From the NCBI RefSeq assembly GCF_000384295.1, contig NZ_KB913037.1, forward strand, positions 10,429,508-10,493,507: a stretch of 64,000 bases of DNA, written 5' to 3'. Below, one piece after another: positions 56,242-64,000 of the stretch (position 1 is its first letter; each line of letters begins with the position of its first letter). The translations under genes and the position numbers were made by a program. The notes under the pieces were generated by a model that was not told the origin of the DNA, made no database searches, and saw only the letters and a list, made by a program, of their open reading frames with translations. The stretch comes from Amycolatopsis balhimycina FH 1894 (GTDB lineage Bacteria > Actinomycetota > Actinomycetes > Mycobacteriales > Pseudonocardiaceae).

Positions 56242-59200
56242 GTGCAGTTCGCCATCCTCGGGCCGGTCGAAGCCCGCCGTCCCGACGGGACCCCGATCGC
56301 CCTCGGTGGCCCGCAGCTGCGTGGGCTGCTCGCGTTGCTCGCCCTCGACGCCGGGCGGGTCGTCAGTGCCGAGCAGCTCATCGACGGCCTGCACGGCGAG
56401 CACCCGCCCGAGGGCGCGGCCGAAGCCCTGCAATCCCAGGTCTCGCGGCTGCGGCGGCGGCTGCGGGACGGCGGCGCGCCCGACGGCCTCGTCGAGTTCA
56501 CCCCCGCCGGATACCGGCTGGCCGTCGACCCCCGGGACGTCGACGTCCACCGCTTCGAACACCTCACTGCGCAAGCGCGGGAAGCCCCCGGTCCCGCGGC
56601 GAAACTGGAGCTGTTCACCGAAGCACTCGCGCTGTGGCGGGGTCCCGCGCTCGACGGGCTCGCCGACCCGCCGCGCGCGGCCCGGCTGGCGGAACTGCGG
56701 CTGGCCGCGACCGAGGACCGCGTCGAAACCGGGCTCGCGCTCGGCCACCACGACCGGCTCGTCGCCGAGCTGCGGGAGCTCACCCGCGAGCACCCGCTGC
56801 GCGAACGGCTCATCGCCCAGCTGATCCGGGCTCTGCACGGCAGCGGCCGGTCCGCCGAAGCCCTCGCGGTGTTCGCCGAGATCCGGGAACGTCTCGCCGA
56901 CGAACTCGGCGCCGACCCGTCGCCGGAGCTCGCGGCCGCTCACACCGCGGTCCTCCGAGCCGCCCCCGCCCCGGCGCGCCGGGTGCCGGTGCCGCTTACC
57001 GGGTTCGTCGGCCGCGCCGAGCTCGACCGGCTCACCGCGGCCCTGCGCGACGCCCGGCTCGTCACGCTCACCGGACCGGGCGGCGCGGGCAAGACCCGGC
57101 TCGCCGTCGAAGCCGCCGCCCGGGCGGCGGGCGAGGCCTGTTTCGTCGAACTCGCGACGACCACCGAGGTCCCGCGCACCGTCCTCGCCGCGCTGGGCCT
57201 GCGTGAACAAGGGGTGCTGACGCCGGGCGCGGGCGCGGACCCGGCCGACCGGCTGGCCGCCGGGCTCGCCGACCGGCCGCTGCTGCTGGTCCTCGACAAC
57301 TGCGAACACGTCGTCGCCGAGGCCGCGCGGCTGGTGCGGCGCCTGCTGGGCGAGTGCGCCGGCCTGCGCGTGCTGGCCACCAGCCGGGAGGCACTGGGCC
57401 TGACCGGCGAGACGCTGGTGCCGGTCGGCGCCCTGCCCGCCGGCGCCGCGGCGCGGCTGTTCACCGAGCGGGCCGCGGCGGTCGCCCCCGGGGAGCCGCC
57501 CGCACCGGCCACGGTCACCCGCATCTGTGCCGCCCTCGACGGCCTCCCCCTGGGCATCGAGCTCGCCGCCGCCCGGCTGCGGTCGCTGTCCGCGGACGAC
57601 GTCGCCGCCCGGCTCGGCGACCGGTTCGGTCTCCTCTCGCGCGGCGACCGGACCGCCGAGCCGCGGCACCGGACCCTGCGCGGCGTCGTCGAGTGGAGCT
57701 GGGACTTGCTCGACCCGGAGGAACGGCTCCTGGCCGGGCGGTTCGCGGTGTTCGCCGGGGGCGCCCGGCCGGCCGCCGTCGAGCGCGTCTGTGACGTCCC
57801 TGATGCCGACGCCGTGCTGACCGGCCTGGTCGAGAAGTCCTTCGTGGAGTTCGACGGCGGCCGGTACCGGATGCTGGAGACCATCCGTGCGTTCTGCGCC
57901 GAGCAGGGCGACGACCGGCGCGCGGAGCACGCGAAGTACTTCCTGGACCTGGCGTCGGCCAACGAGCCGAAGCTGCGCGGCGCGCACCAGCTGACGGCCC
58001 TGGCCGAGCTGACCGCCGAACACGCCGACCTGCAGGCGGCCCTGCGCTGGAGCGTCACCGAAGAGCCGGAGACCGCGGTGCGGCTCATCGCGGCCCTGTC
58101 CTGGTACTGGTGGCTGCGCGGCCTGCGGAGCGAGGCGACGCCGATCGCGGACACTGTGCTCGCCGCCGTCGGTCCGGAACCGCCGCCGGGGCTGGCCGAG
58201 GAATACGTCCTGTGCGTGATCCAGGCTTCGGGCACCGACGTCGCGATCGAGCCGATCCTGCGGCGGCTCGACGGGCCGCTGCGATATCCGTACCTCTTCC
58301 TGCTGTGGGCGTTTTCCCCGCGCACCAAGGCCGAGGACGGCGAACGGCTGGCCGCGCTGATCGGCCCGGACGCGTGGTCCCTGGCGTTCGCGCGGATCGG
58401 CGACGGCCTCGGCGCGCAGTACCGCGGCCGGATCGCCGAAGCCGAAGCGCACTTTTCGGCGTCACTGGCGGCTTTCCGCACCCTGGGCGACCGCTGGGGC
58501 GAGGCGAGCGCGCTGGAGAAACTCGCGGAGTTCGCGGACTGGCACGGCGACCACGCGCGCTTTCGCGAGCTGATGGACGAGTCCGTGCGGCTGGCCGGCG
58601 AACTCGGCGCGGCCGAAGACGCCGCCGACCTGCTCTGCCGCCGCGCCGACGGCGTGCTCCGGCACGGGGACGCCGAAGCCGCGAAAGCCGACTACGAAGC
58701 CGCCGCCGAGCAGGCGCGCGCCGCGGGCACGCCGGTGATGCTCGCCCGGGCCCGCGGCGGCTTGGGGGAGATCGCGCGGCGCGCGGGCGACCTGGCCGCA
58801 GCCCGGCGCTGGTATTCCTCGGCGCTCGGCCTGGCCACCGACCCGGTGACCGGCGGCGAGACGCGGATCCGGCTGCACACCGGCTTCGGCTGGACGGCGG
58901 CCGCCGAGGGCCACCTCGAAGAGGCGACCGAGCTGCACCAGGAAGCGCTGGCCACGGCGCTGGAACACGCGAACCTGCCCGGCGCGGCCCAGGCGATCGA
59001 AGGGCTGGCCGGGGTCCTGGCCGGGCGGGGTCAGGACGAGCGGGCCGCGTTCCTGCTCGGCGTCGCGGTCGGGCTGCGCGGCTCGCCCGTCACGGGGGAC
59101 GCCGACGTCGCCGGGGTGGCGGACCGCGTCCGGGCGCGCATCGGCGCTTCGGCTTACGCCGAGGCGTTCGACCGCGGCCGCGAAATGCCCCCTGAGCAGG

Positions 59201-59244
59201 CCGTCGAAGAGGCCGGTCAGCGGCGGTTCGCGCTCGGTTCGTGA
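56242..59244 (+). CDS. SARP-type regulator with NB-ARC and TPR domains (AfsR-like)
   Basis: A 1000-residue regulator from GTG 56242. Residues 1-95 form an OmpR-like DNA-binding domain, 95-245 the bacterial transcriptional activation domain, 255-560 an NB-ARC ATPase (Walker A GPGGAGKT at 278-285, LLLVLDN near 352), and the rest helical TPR-like repeats. This is the architecture of AfsR and pathway regulators of antibiotic clusters. It follows the AlkZ-like gene by 35 bases on the same strand. Whether it serves a nearby biosynthetic cluster outside the window is unknown. Confidence 0.92.
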   Translation: MQFAILGPVEARRPDGTPIALGGPQLRGLLALLALDAGRVVSAEQLIDGLHGEHPPEGAAEALQSQVSRLRRRLRDGGAPDGLVEFTPAGYRLAVDPRDVDVHRFEHLTAQAREAPGPAAKLELFTEALALWRGPALDGLADPPRAARLAELRLAATEDRVETGLALGHHDRLVAELRELTREHPLRERLIAQLIRALHGSGRSAEALAVFAEIRERLADELGADPSPELAAAHTAVLRAAPAPARRVPVPLTGFVGRAELDRLTAALRDARLVTLTGPGGAGKTRLAVEAAARAAGEACFVELATTTEVPRTVLAALGLREQGVLTPGAGADPADRLAAGLADRPLLLVLDNCEHVVAEAARLVRRLLGECAGLRVLATSREALGLTGETLVPVGALPAGAAARLFTERAAAVAPGEPPAPATVTRICAALDGLPLGIELAAARLRSLSADDVAARLGDRFGLLSRGDRTAEPRHRTLRGVVEWSWDLLDPEERLLAGRFAVFAGGARPAAVERVCDVPDADAVLTGLVEKSFVEFDGGRYRMLETIRAFCAEQGDDRRAEHAKYFLDLASANEPKLRGAHQLTALAELTAEHADLQAALRWSVTEEPETAVRLIAALSWYWWLRGLRSEATPIADTVLAAVGPEPPPGLAEEYVLCVIQASGTDVAIEPILRRLDGPLRYPYLFLLWAFSPRTKAEDGERLAALIGPDAWSLAFARIGDGLGAQYRGRIAEAEAHFSASLAAFRTLGDRWGEASALEKLAEFADWHGDHARFRELMDESVRLAGELGAAEDAADLLCRRADGVLRHGDAEAAKADYEAAAEQARAAGTPVMLARARGGLGEIARRAGDLAAARRWYSSALGLATDPVTGGETRIRLHTGFGWTAAAEGHLEEATELHQEALATALEHANLPGAAQAIEGLAGVLAGRGQDERAAFLLGVAVGLRGSPVTGDADVAGVADRVRARIGASAYAEAFDRGREMPPEQAVEEAGQRRFALGS

Positions 59245-59275
59245 GCGGTCAGCGGCCCCGCCGATCCTTCGGGGC

Positions 59276-60505
59276 ATGACGAAGCACATCCTGATCTCCG
59301 GCGCCGGCGTCGCCGGCCCCGCCCTCGCCTGGTGGCTGCACCACCACGGCTTCCGCGCCACCGTCGTCGAGCGCGCCCCGAGCCTGCGCGAAGGCGGCTA
59401 CAAGGTCGACATCCGCGGCGTCGCGGTCGACGTCGTCCGCCGGATGGGCTTGCTGGACGAAGTGCGCGCGGCGAGCACCGGCATGCGGGGCGCGGCGTTC
59501 GTGAACAAGCGCGGCAAGCAGCTCGCGACGCTCGACGCGGACACGTTCGGCTTCCGCCACGGCGACGACACCGAGATCCTGCGCGGCGACCTGGCGAAGA
59601 TCCTCTACGACGCCACCCGCTCGCACACCGAGTACGTCTTCGGCGACTGGATCACCGGGCTCGACCAGCGTCCCGACGGTATCGAGGTGACGTTCGCCCA
59701 CGGCGCGCCCCGCCGGTTCGACCTGGTCGTCGGAGCCGACGGCCTGCACTCCGGCGTCCGTGCGCTGGCGTTCGGCCCGGAGGAGGACTACCTGCGCCGG
59801 TTCGACGCCTACCTCTCGATCTCCACGGTGCCCAACAGTTTCGAGCTGGACCGCTGGGAGCTGCTGCACTCGGCGGCGCCGGGCAAGATGGTCAACGTCT
59901 ACAGCACCGCGCGGGCGGCCGACGCGAAGGCGGCGTTCTGGTTCACCGCACCCCCGCTGACCTACGACCGCCGGGACGTCGACGGCCAGAAGGACCTGGT
60001 GGCGGACCGGTTCGCCGGCCTGGGCTGGGAAATCCCGGCGTTGCTGGAGGCGATGCGCGAAGCGGGCGACTTCTACTTCGATCCGGTGTGCCAGATCGTC
60101 ATGGAGACTTTGTCGACGGGCCGGGTGACGTTGCTGGGCGACGCGGGATACTGCCCGTCCCCGGCGTCGGGCCAGGGCACGAGCCTGGCTTTGGCGGGCG
60201 CGTACGTCCTGGCGGGCGAACTGGCCACTTCGGACGACTTCGCGAAGGCCGGCTTTGCGACGGCACTGTCCCGGTACGAAGCCGCGATGCGGCCGTTCAT
60301 CGAGAAGAACCAGGCGCTGGCGAAGACGGCGTTGCGCGGCATCATCCCGCAGTCACGGGCATTCGCGTGGTTCACCACCCGGATGATCCGGCTGATGCCG
60401 TACCTGCCGGGCCGCAACCGCGTCCTGGAGCAGATGGCCCGCCCGGTCCGTGAAGCGGCGAACGCCTTGGTGCTGAAGGATTACCCGGCCGCGCGGCTCG
60501 TCTAG
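59276..60505 (+). CDS. FAD-dependent monooxygenase (PHBH/TetX class)
   Basis: A 409-residue class A flavoprotein monooxygenase. The N-terminal FAD fold has GAGVAG at 9-14, the middle motif DLVVGADGLHSGVR near 143, and the ribose-binding GDAGYCPSPASGQG around 287. It resembles the TetX and PHBH groups, which hydroxylate aromatics or inactivate tetracyclines. Starts 31 bases after the SARP-type regulator, so it may be its target or a co-resistance gene. Its stop overlaps the convergent HIT gene's stop in a shared CTAG. Confidence 0.92.
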   Translation: MTKHILISGAGVAGPALAWWLHHHGFRATVVERAPSLREGGYKVDIRGVAVDVVRRMGLLDEVRAASTGMRGAAFVNKRGKQLATLDADTFGFRHGDDTEILRGDLAKILYDATRSHTEYVFGDWITGLDQRPDGIEVTFAHGAPRRFDLVVGADGLHSGVRALAFGPEEDYLRRFDAYLSISTVPNSFELDRWELLHSAAPGKMVNVYSTARAADAKAAFWFTAPPLTYDRRDVDGQKDLVADRFAGLGWEIPALLEAMREAGDFYFDPVCQIVMETLSTGRVTLLGDAGYCPSPASGQGTSLALAGAYVLAGELATSDDFAKAGFATALSRYEAAMRPFIEKNQALAKTALRGIIPQSRAFAWFTTRMIRLMPYLPGRNRVLEQMARPVREAANALVLKDYPAARLV

Positions 60506-60951
60506 AGCGCGGCCTTCACCTTGGCCGCGACCTCCGCCAGCTCCTCCCTCGACCGCACCCGCCAGTCGGCGTCCATGACGAAACCGTCGCCGGCGAACCG
60601 GGGGATCACGTGCAGGTGGACGTGGGGGATCTCCTGGCCCGCGGCCTTGCCGTCGGCCAGGAACAGGTTGATCCCCTCGCAGCGCAGGTCCGTGCGGCGC
60701 AGCGCCGCCGCGAGCGTGTGGGCGATGGTGAACATCCGCGCCCCCGCTTCGGCGGGGAGGGAGGCCAGGTCCGCGTGGTGGGCCCGGGGGAGCACCAGCA
60801 GGTGGCCCGTGGTCACCGGGCGCAGGTCGACGACGGCGGCGAACTCGTCGTCCTCGTGGACGAACGCCGCGGGCGCCTGGCCCGTGCCGATCGCGCAGAA
60901 AACGCATTCTCCGCCGGACGTGGTCGGCGGCATGCGGTGAAGTTCTGCCAT
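60502..60951 (-). CDS. HIT family hydrolase
   Basis: A 149-residue histidine triad protein. The active site is His110-x-His112-x-His114 in PHVHLHVIP, with CVFCAI near the start providing two cysteines of the zinc-binding type and GHLLVLPRAHHADL near 49. HIT enzymes cleave nucleoside phosphoramidates or dinucleoside polyphosphates. Ends in a 4-base CTAG overlap with the convergent monooxygenase gene. It lies 10 bases downstream-strand of the PucR-type gene without obvious linkage. Confidence 0.92.
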   Translation of the reverse strand: MAELHRMPPTTSGGECVFCAIGTGQAPAAFVHEDDEFAAVVDLRPVTTGHLLVLPRAHHADLASLPAEAGARMFTIAHTLAAALRRTDLRCEGINLFLADGKAAGQEIPHVHLHVIPRFAGDGFVMDADWRVRSREELAEVAAKVKAAL

Positions 60952-60961
60952 GTGGGCGACC

Positions 60962-62080
60962 TTATCGGCCGCCGAGCCAGTGGCGCAGTGCCCACCAGGA
61001 CCGCACGGCGTCGAGCACCCGGCCGCCGCTGTTCTCCGCCAGCGCCAGCGGGGTGAGCTCGATCAGCCGGTCGAGGCGGTAGCGGACCGTGTTGGGATGC
61101 AGGTGCAGCGCGTCGGCCGTGGGACGCAGGCGCTGGCCGTGGTCGAGGTAGGTCAGCGCCGTCGCGGCCAGCTCGCGGTGGAACGCGTTGCCGGGATCGA
61201 GCTCGCCGAGCAGGTCCGCGGTGAGCAGTTCGCCGAGCAGCGGCTGCGCCCCCAGCGCGATCTCGCCCGCCAGCTCGCTGAGGTCGTGGTAGCCGCGCCC
61301 GGCGATCCGCGCCGCCGCCGTGCAGAGCCGGTGCACCTCGCGCAGTTCGGGTAAGGCGGCCGGCGGCGCGACGACGAGCAGGACGTCTTCGGCGAGCCCG
61401 ACGCCGGTGGGCGGCCGGGCCGCCAAGCCGGTGAGCCTGCCCTCGACCAGCCCGTACACCCCGCCGAACTCCAGCAGCGCCTGCTCGAGTGTGCGGGCCC
61501 GCGCCGGGTCACTGACGTCGGACACCACGCAGGAGTACCGCCCGTCGGGTCGCAGCCCGGCCGGCCGCAGCTCTTCGGGCGTGGGCGGGTGCCCGGCGAG
61601 CAGCAAGGTCCGCAGCAGCTGGGTCCGCGCGTCGCGCACTGTGCGCGACAGCTGCAGCTCGGCGGCGTGGTAGCCCTTGACGACGTGGCGTTCCAGCGCG
61701 CCGGTGTAGCGCTCGGCCTCGAGGACGGTTTCGAGGATGATTTTGTCGGGCACGCCCACCGCCCTGGCCCGTTCGACGGCGAAGCGGGCCGCGAGCATCC
61801 GGCCGGCCTGGACACCGCTCAGCAGGTCGGCGAGCGGGACGCCCTGCGCGGCGCGGTCGGCGCCCAGCGCCTCGGCCGTGGTGTAGTCGGCGTTGTCGGG
61901 ATTGGTCGCGGCCCGCAGCGCCGCGGAAAGCAGGAACTGGACGTGCCGCCGGTTCTCCGCCTCGGGCAGCCGGGCGACCTCCGGCGACTGGCTTCGCGCG
62001 GCCTTGACCAGTTCGTCGAGCAGGTCCTCGTCCGCCGCCATCGCGTCGAGCACCTGCCTGATCAGCGGTGACGCCGGCAC
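60962..62080 (-). CDS. PucR/CdaR-type transcriptional regulator
   Basis: A 372-residue regulator starting at GTG 62080 after GGGGAGG. The C-terminus carries the PucR-type helix-turn-helix, with TALTYLDHGQRLRPTADALHLHPNTVRYRLDRLIELT; the N-terminal 160 residues are helical and the middle is a GGDEF-like sensor domain as in the CdaR/PucR group. Such proteins sense small metabolites. A 19-base perfect palindrome ends 17 bases upstream of the start, so autoregulation is likely. It is divergent from the secreted beta-propeller gene. Confidence 0.9.
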   Translation of the reverse strand: MPASPLIRQVLDAMAADEDLLDELVKAARSQSPEVARLPEAENRRHVQFLLSAALRAATNPDNADYTTAEALGADRAAQGVPLADLLSGVQAGRMLAARFAVERARAVGVPDKIILETVLEAERYTGALERHVVKGYHAAELQLSRTVRDARTQLLRTLLLAGHPPTPEELRPAGLRPDGRYSCVVSDVSDPARARTLEQALLEFGGVYGLVEGRLTGLAARPPTGVGLAEDVLLVVAPPAALPELREVHRLCTAAARIAGRGYHDLSELAGEIALGAQPLLGELLTADLLGELDPGNAFHRELAATALTYLDHGQRLRPTADALHLHPNTVRYRLDRLIELTPLALAENSGGRVLDAVRSWWALRHWLGGR

Positions 62081-62096
62081 GGCACCTCCCCACCCC

Positions 62097-62115
62097 GTTG
62101 TGGCACGGCCACAAC
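62097..62115. promoter_or_regulatory. Palindromic operator before the PucR-type gene
   Basis: Perfect arms GTTGTGGC (62097-62104) and GCCACAAC (62108-62115) with a 3-base centre. It lies 17 to 35 bases before the GTG at 62080, in repressor position, and 156 bases from the divergent secreted protein gene. Confidence 0.72.
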
Positions 62116-62270
62116 ACCGTGTGCGCGATGTTGGGCGAGCGGCCCTACCGGAGCGGCTCCGGTGGCCGGTTATCGTGAGAATACCGGACAGTAACCCCGT
62201 TCCTCCGCGAACGCGATTCCCTGGCTTTCGCGAGGTCACCACACCTCTTCAGCGTCGAAAGGTGTTTGCC

Positions 62271-63539
62271 GTGCCCATTTCCCCGAACAGCCGCCGACGG
62301 CGGTCCTACCTCTCGCGCCTGGCGTACCTGGTCTCCGCCTCCGCCCTGGTGGCGACCGCTATCGCGGTCCCGGCGAGCGGCGCCCCGGCGGCGCTGCGGG
62401 AGGTGATGTTCGTCGGCAACAACTGGGAAGGCACGGCGGACGTCATCCAGTCCCGGGGCTCCTTCGCCCGCATCGGGCGGGTGAACATCATCCCCGACAA
62501 GGACCAGCGGCTCGCGGAGATCTACCTGAACCCGGTCAAGCTGGCGTTCTTCCTCGGCATCCGCAACGGCCCCGGTGAGGGGCACGACCAGTTCGTCGAC
62601 GACATGTACACCACGCCGGACGGCACTTCGGTGGTCGCGTCGCGGCCGAGCTTCGCCGACGTCGTCTCGATCAGCCTCGCCACCGGCCGGATCAACTGGC
62701 GCTTCCCGGTGTCGGGCTTCCGCGCCGACCACATGGCGGTGTCGCCGGACGGCCGCCGCGTCGCCGTCTCGGCCTCGACGTCCAACACCGTGCACGTGCT
62801 GGACATCGGCACCGGGCAGCAGGTGGGCTCGTTCGCCACCGGGGACAAGCCGCACGAGAACGTCTTCACCGACGGCGGCCGGTATCTGTGGAACATGTCG
62901 ATCGGTGAGGTCAACACCGACCTCGACGACCCCGGCTGGGACTTCACCAAGGGGGACCGGCACATCACCGTCGTCGACGCCGCCACCTTCCGCCAGGTCA
63001 AGGTGATCGACATGCGGCAGCGGCTCGACGCCTTCGGGCGCAGCGACCTTTCGGACGCCGTCCGGCCGGTCGCGTTCACCCCGGACGGGTCGAAGCTGTA
63101 CTTCCAGGTTTCGTTCTTCAACGGCTTCGCCGAGTACGACGTCGCGACCGACAAGATCACGCGGGTCAAGGAGCTGCCGAAGAACCCGGCCACCAGCGAC
63201 GACCGCAAGACTTTCGTCAACGACTCGCGCCACCACGGCCTGTCGATGAACCCGGCGGGGACCAAGCTCTGCGTCGCCGGGACCATGGACGACTACGCCA
63301 CGGTCGTCGACCGGACGTCCCTGCAGCCGGGACCGCTGGTGCCCGCGGTGAAGCCGTACTGGGCGACGGTGAGCGGCGACGGCAGCGCGTGCGTGATCTC
63401 CGAGGCCGGCGCGGACCAGGTCACCGCCATCGACTTCGCGACCGGGCGGAAGCTCGTTTCGGTCCCGGTCGGCGACCACCCGCAGCGGGTCCGCATCGGC
63501 CACGTGCCCGACGGCTGGACGGGCCCGGCGACCTCCTGA
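62271..63539 (+). CDS. Secreted YncE-like beta-propeller protein
   Basis: A 422-residue exported protein from a GTG with GAAAGGTG upstream. A basic N-region (NSRRRRSYLSR) and hydrophobic core ending in PASGAPA near 40 form a signal peptide; the Arg run is suggestive of Tat but lacks the exact motif. The mature part consists of about seven beta-propeller blades with VVASRPSFADVVSISLATGRINW, HMAVSPDGRRVAVSASTSNTVHVLDIGTG and similar. YncE relatives bind DNA or sense quinones; the role here is unknown. It may be under the PucR-type regulator upstream. Confidence 0.85.
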   Translation: MPISPNSRRRRSYLSRLAYLVSASALVATAIAVPASGAPAALREVMFVGNNWEGTADVIQSRGSFARIGRVNIIPDKDQRLAEIYLNPVKLAFFLGIRNGPGEGHDQFVDDMYTTPDGTSVVASRPSFADVVSISLATGRINWRFPVSGFRADHMAVSPDGRRVAVSASTSNTVHVLDIGTGQQVGSFATGDKPHENVFTDGGRYLWNMSIGEVNTDLDDPGWDFTKGDRHITVVDAATFRQVKVIDMRQRLDAFGRSDLSDAVRPVAFTPDGSKLYFQVSFFNGFAEYDVATDKITRVKELPKNPATSDDRKTFVNDSRHHGLSMNPAGTKLCVAGTMDDYATVVDRTSLQPGPLVPAVKPYWATVSGDGSACVISEAGADQVTAIDFATGRKLVSVPVGDHPQRVRIGHVPDGWTGPATS

Positions 63540-63550
63540 TTCGCGCAAGT

Positions 63551-63601
63551 TCGTGAAGGCCACCTTGAGGAACTTCAAGTTCCTCAAGGTGGCCTTCACG
63601 A
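63551..63601. terminator. Perfect 51-base palindrome between convergent genes
   Basis: Arms of 25 bases (63551-63575 and 63577-63601) are perfectly complementary around one central base. It lies 11 bases after the beta-propeller gene's stop and 3 bases before the DUF5655 stop. It is the longest perfect palindrome in the window and serves both genes. Confidence 0.88.
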
Positions 63602-63604
63602 GCT

Positions 63605-64000
63605 TCAGGAGATGGCGAAGGCCGCGGTCAGCCAGCCGCGGACCTCTTCGTCCACATCGGACACGGCGCGCAGGCTCAGCTTGTGCCCGACGCGCGGCCC
63701 GCTCGCCCAGTTCGCCGGGGCGATGCGGGCCGTTTCGATCGGCCGCGGCAGCCACAGGTACACCAGGACGTCACGCGACCGCGGGCGCAGCTCGGCCAGC
63801 TTCCGGTCCCGTTTGAGGAACACCCCGACTTTGACGGCGTCTTCGTGGACGTCGCCGAGGGTGCGCAGATGCCCGACGACGGCGTCGTAGACCGCACGCT
63901 GCCACGGAGCCTTGCCGGCGAACGTCTCGTCGACGGTGCAGCCGGGGACGCACGTGTGCCCCTGGCGGGCGCGCGCGAACTCGCGGTCGCAGCGCGGGCA
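63605..64000 (-). CDS. DUF5655 domain protein (partial)
   Basis: The C-terminal 131 residues of a gene that runs off the window. The visible part starts CPRCDREFARARQGHTC, a zinc-ribbon-like CxxC...H...C, continues with WQRAVYDAVVGHLRTLGDVHEDAVKVGVFLK, and ends LSLRAVSDVDEEVRGWLTAAF, which fits the DUF5655 domain (a transport- or DNA-repair-associated small domain of unknown activity). The start is not in the window. Confidence 0.8.
   Translation of the reverse strand, partial: CPRCDREFARARQGHTCVPGCTVDETFAGKAPWQRAVYDAVVGHLRTLGDVHEDAVKVGVFLKRDRKLAELRPRSRDVLVYLWLPRPIETARIAPANWASGPRVGHKLSLRAVSDVDEEVRGWLTAAFAIS

Noticed and set aside
1..64000. tRNA, rRNA, CRISPR, insertion sequence or prophage genes
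   Set aside because: No cloverleaf, regular spacer array, transposase motif or phage structural protein was recognised on either strand by eye; a dedicated tRNA search could not be run.

Overview
The window is 64 kb of very GC-rich DNA with strong third-position GC bias, frequent GTG and TTG starts, many 4-base ATGA/GTGA gene overlaps, a type VII secretion style cassette, Tat-exported enzymes and many one-component regulators. This fits a filamentous actinomycete of the Pseudonocardiales; Amycolatopsis is the closest guess, made from family content and not from any search. No rRNA, tRNA, CRISPR array, insertion sequence, phage or plasmid gene was seen. Genes fill nearly all of the window and no gene-free stretch exceeds about 215 bases.

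Region by region. 0-6 kb: an unknown two-gene pair, then a GMC oxidoreductase and succinate-semialdehyde dehydrogenase behind a KstR-like box, and a phospholipase D family protein. 6-10 kb: a Rieske oxygenase, a 52-residue CxC protein and a reductase coupled as one operon with an IclR regulator, then an acyl-ACP desaturase with a large palindromic operator. 10-17 kb: a Tat-exported GH67 alpha-glucuronidase, an Fe-S RecB-like nuclease fused to a helicase, a tiny acidic protein and an FkbM methyltransferase. 17-23 kb: an APC permease, a STAS-HATPase protein and a Clostridium-type glutamyl-tRNA synthetase with a leader hairpin. 23-27 kb: a four-gene type VII secretion style cassette (YbaB-like, EspC-like, large hydrophobic protein, membrane partner), an RsbW-like kinase and a GlsB membrane protein. 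27-33 kb: an MBL hydrolase with an XRE regulator, a secreted repeat protein, a PadR/SnoaL pair with matching boxes, and a lipoprotein intradiol dioxygenase.

34-44 kb is the most coherent block. Topoisomerase IB, a DUF1360 protein, an FAD/Rieske oxidoreductase, an ATP-grasp enzyme, a HemK2-like methyltransferase with a CDGSH protein, a heme-oxygenase-fold protein, two GCS2 ligases, a STAS protein, a hemerythrin protein and an M20 amidohydrolase mostly lie in divergent pairs, and nearly every intergenic gap carries GNNT-N14-17-GGGTAn. That is the published consensus of the Streptomyces sigma-B / mycobacterial sigma-F family. The same element precedes the 52-residue acidic protein at 16.3 kb and two partner-switch proteins at 20.4 and 26.5 kb. 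I infer a general-stress regulon island.

45-50 kb is a five-gene organosulfur operon (solute-binding lipoprotein, ATPase, permease, flavin monooxygenase, TauD-type dioxygenase), every junction overlapping by 4 bases, next to a ROK regulator. 51-56 kb holds an ArsR/AHSA1 pair and a WYL regulator divergent from an epoxide hydrolase coupled to an AlkZ-like DNA glycosylase, which together suggest a resistance module against epoxide-type DNA alkylators. 56-64 kb carries a 1000-residue SARP/NB-ARC regulator, a TetX-like monooxygenase, an HIT protein, a PucR-type regulator with a palindromic operator, a secreted beta-propeller protein and a partial DUF5655 gene. Long perfect hairpins close many gene pairs and at least one family of them recurs within the window.
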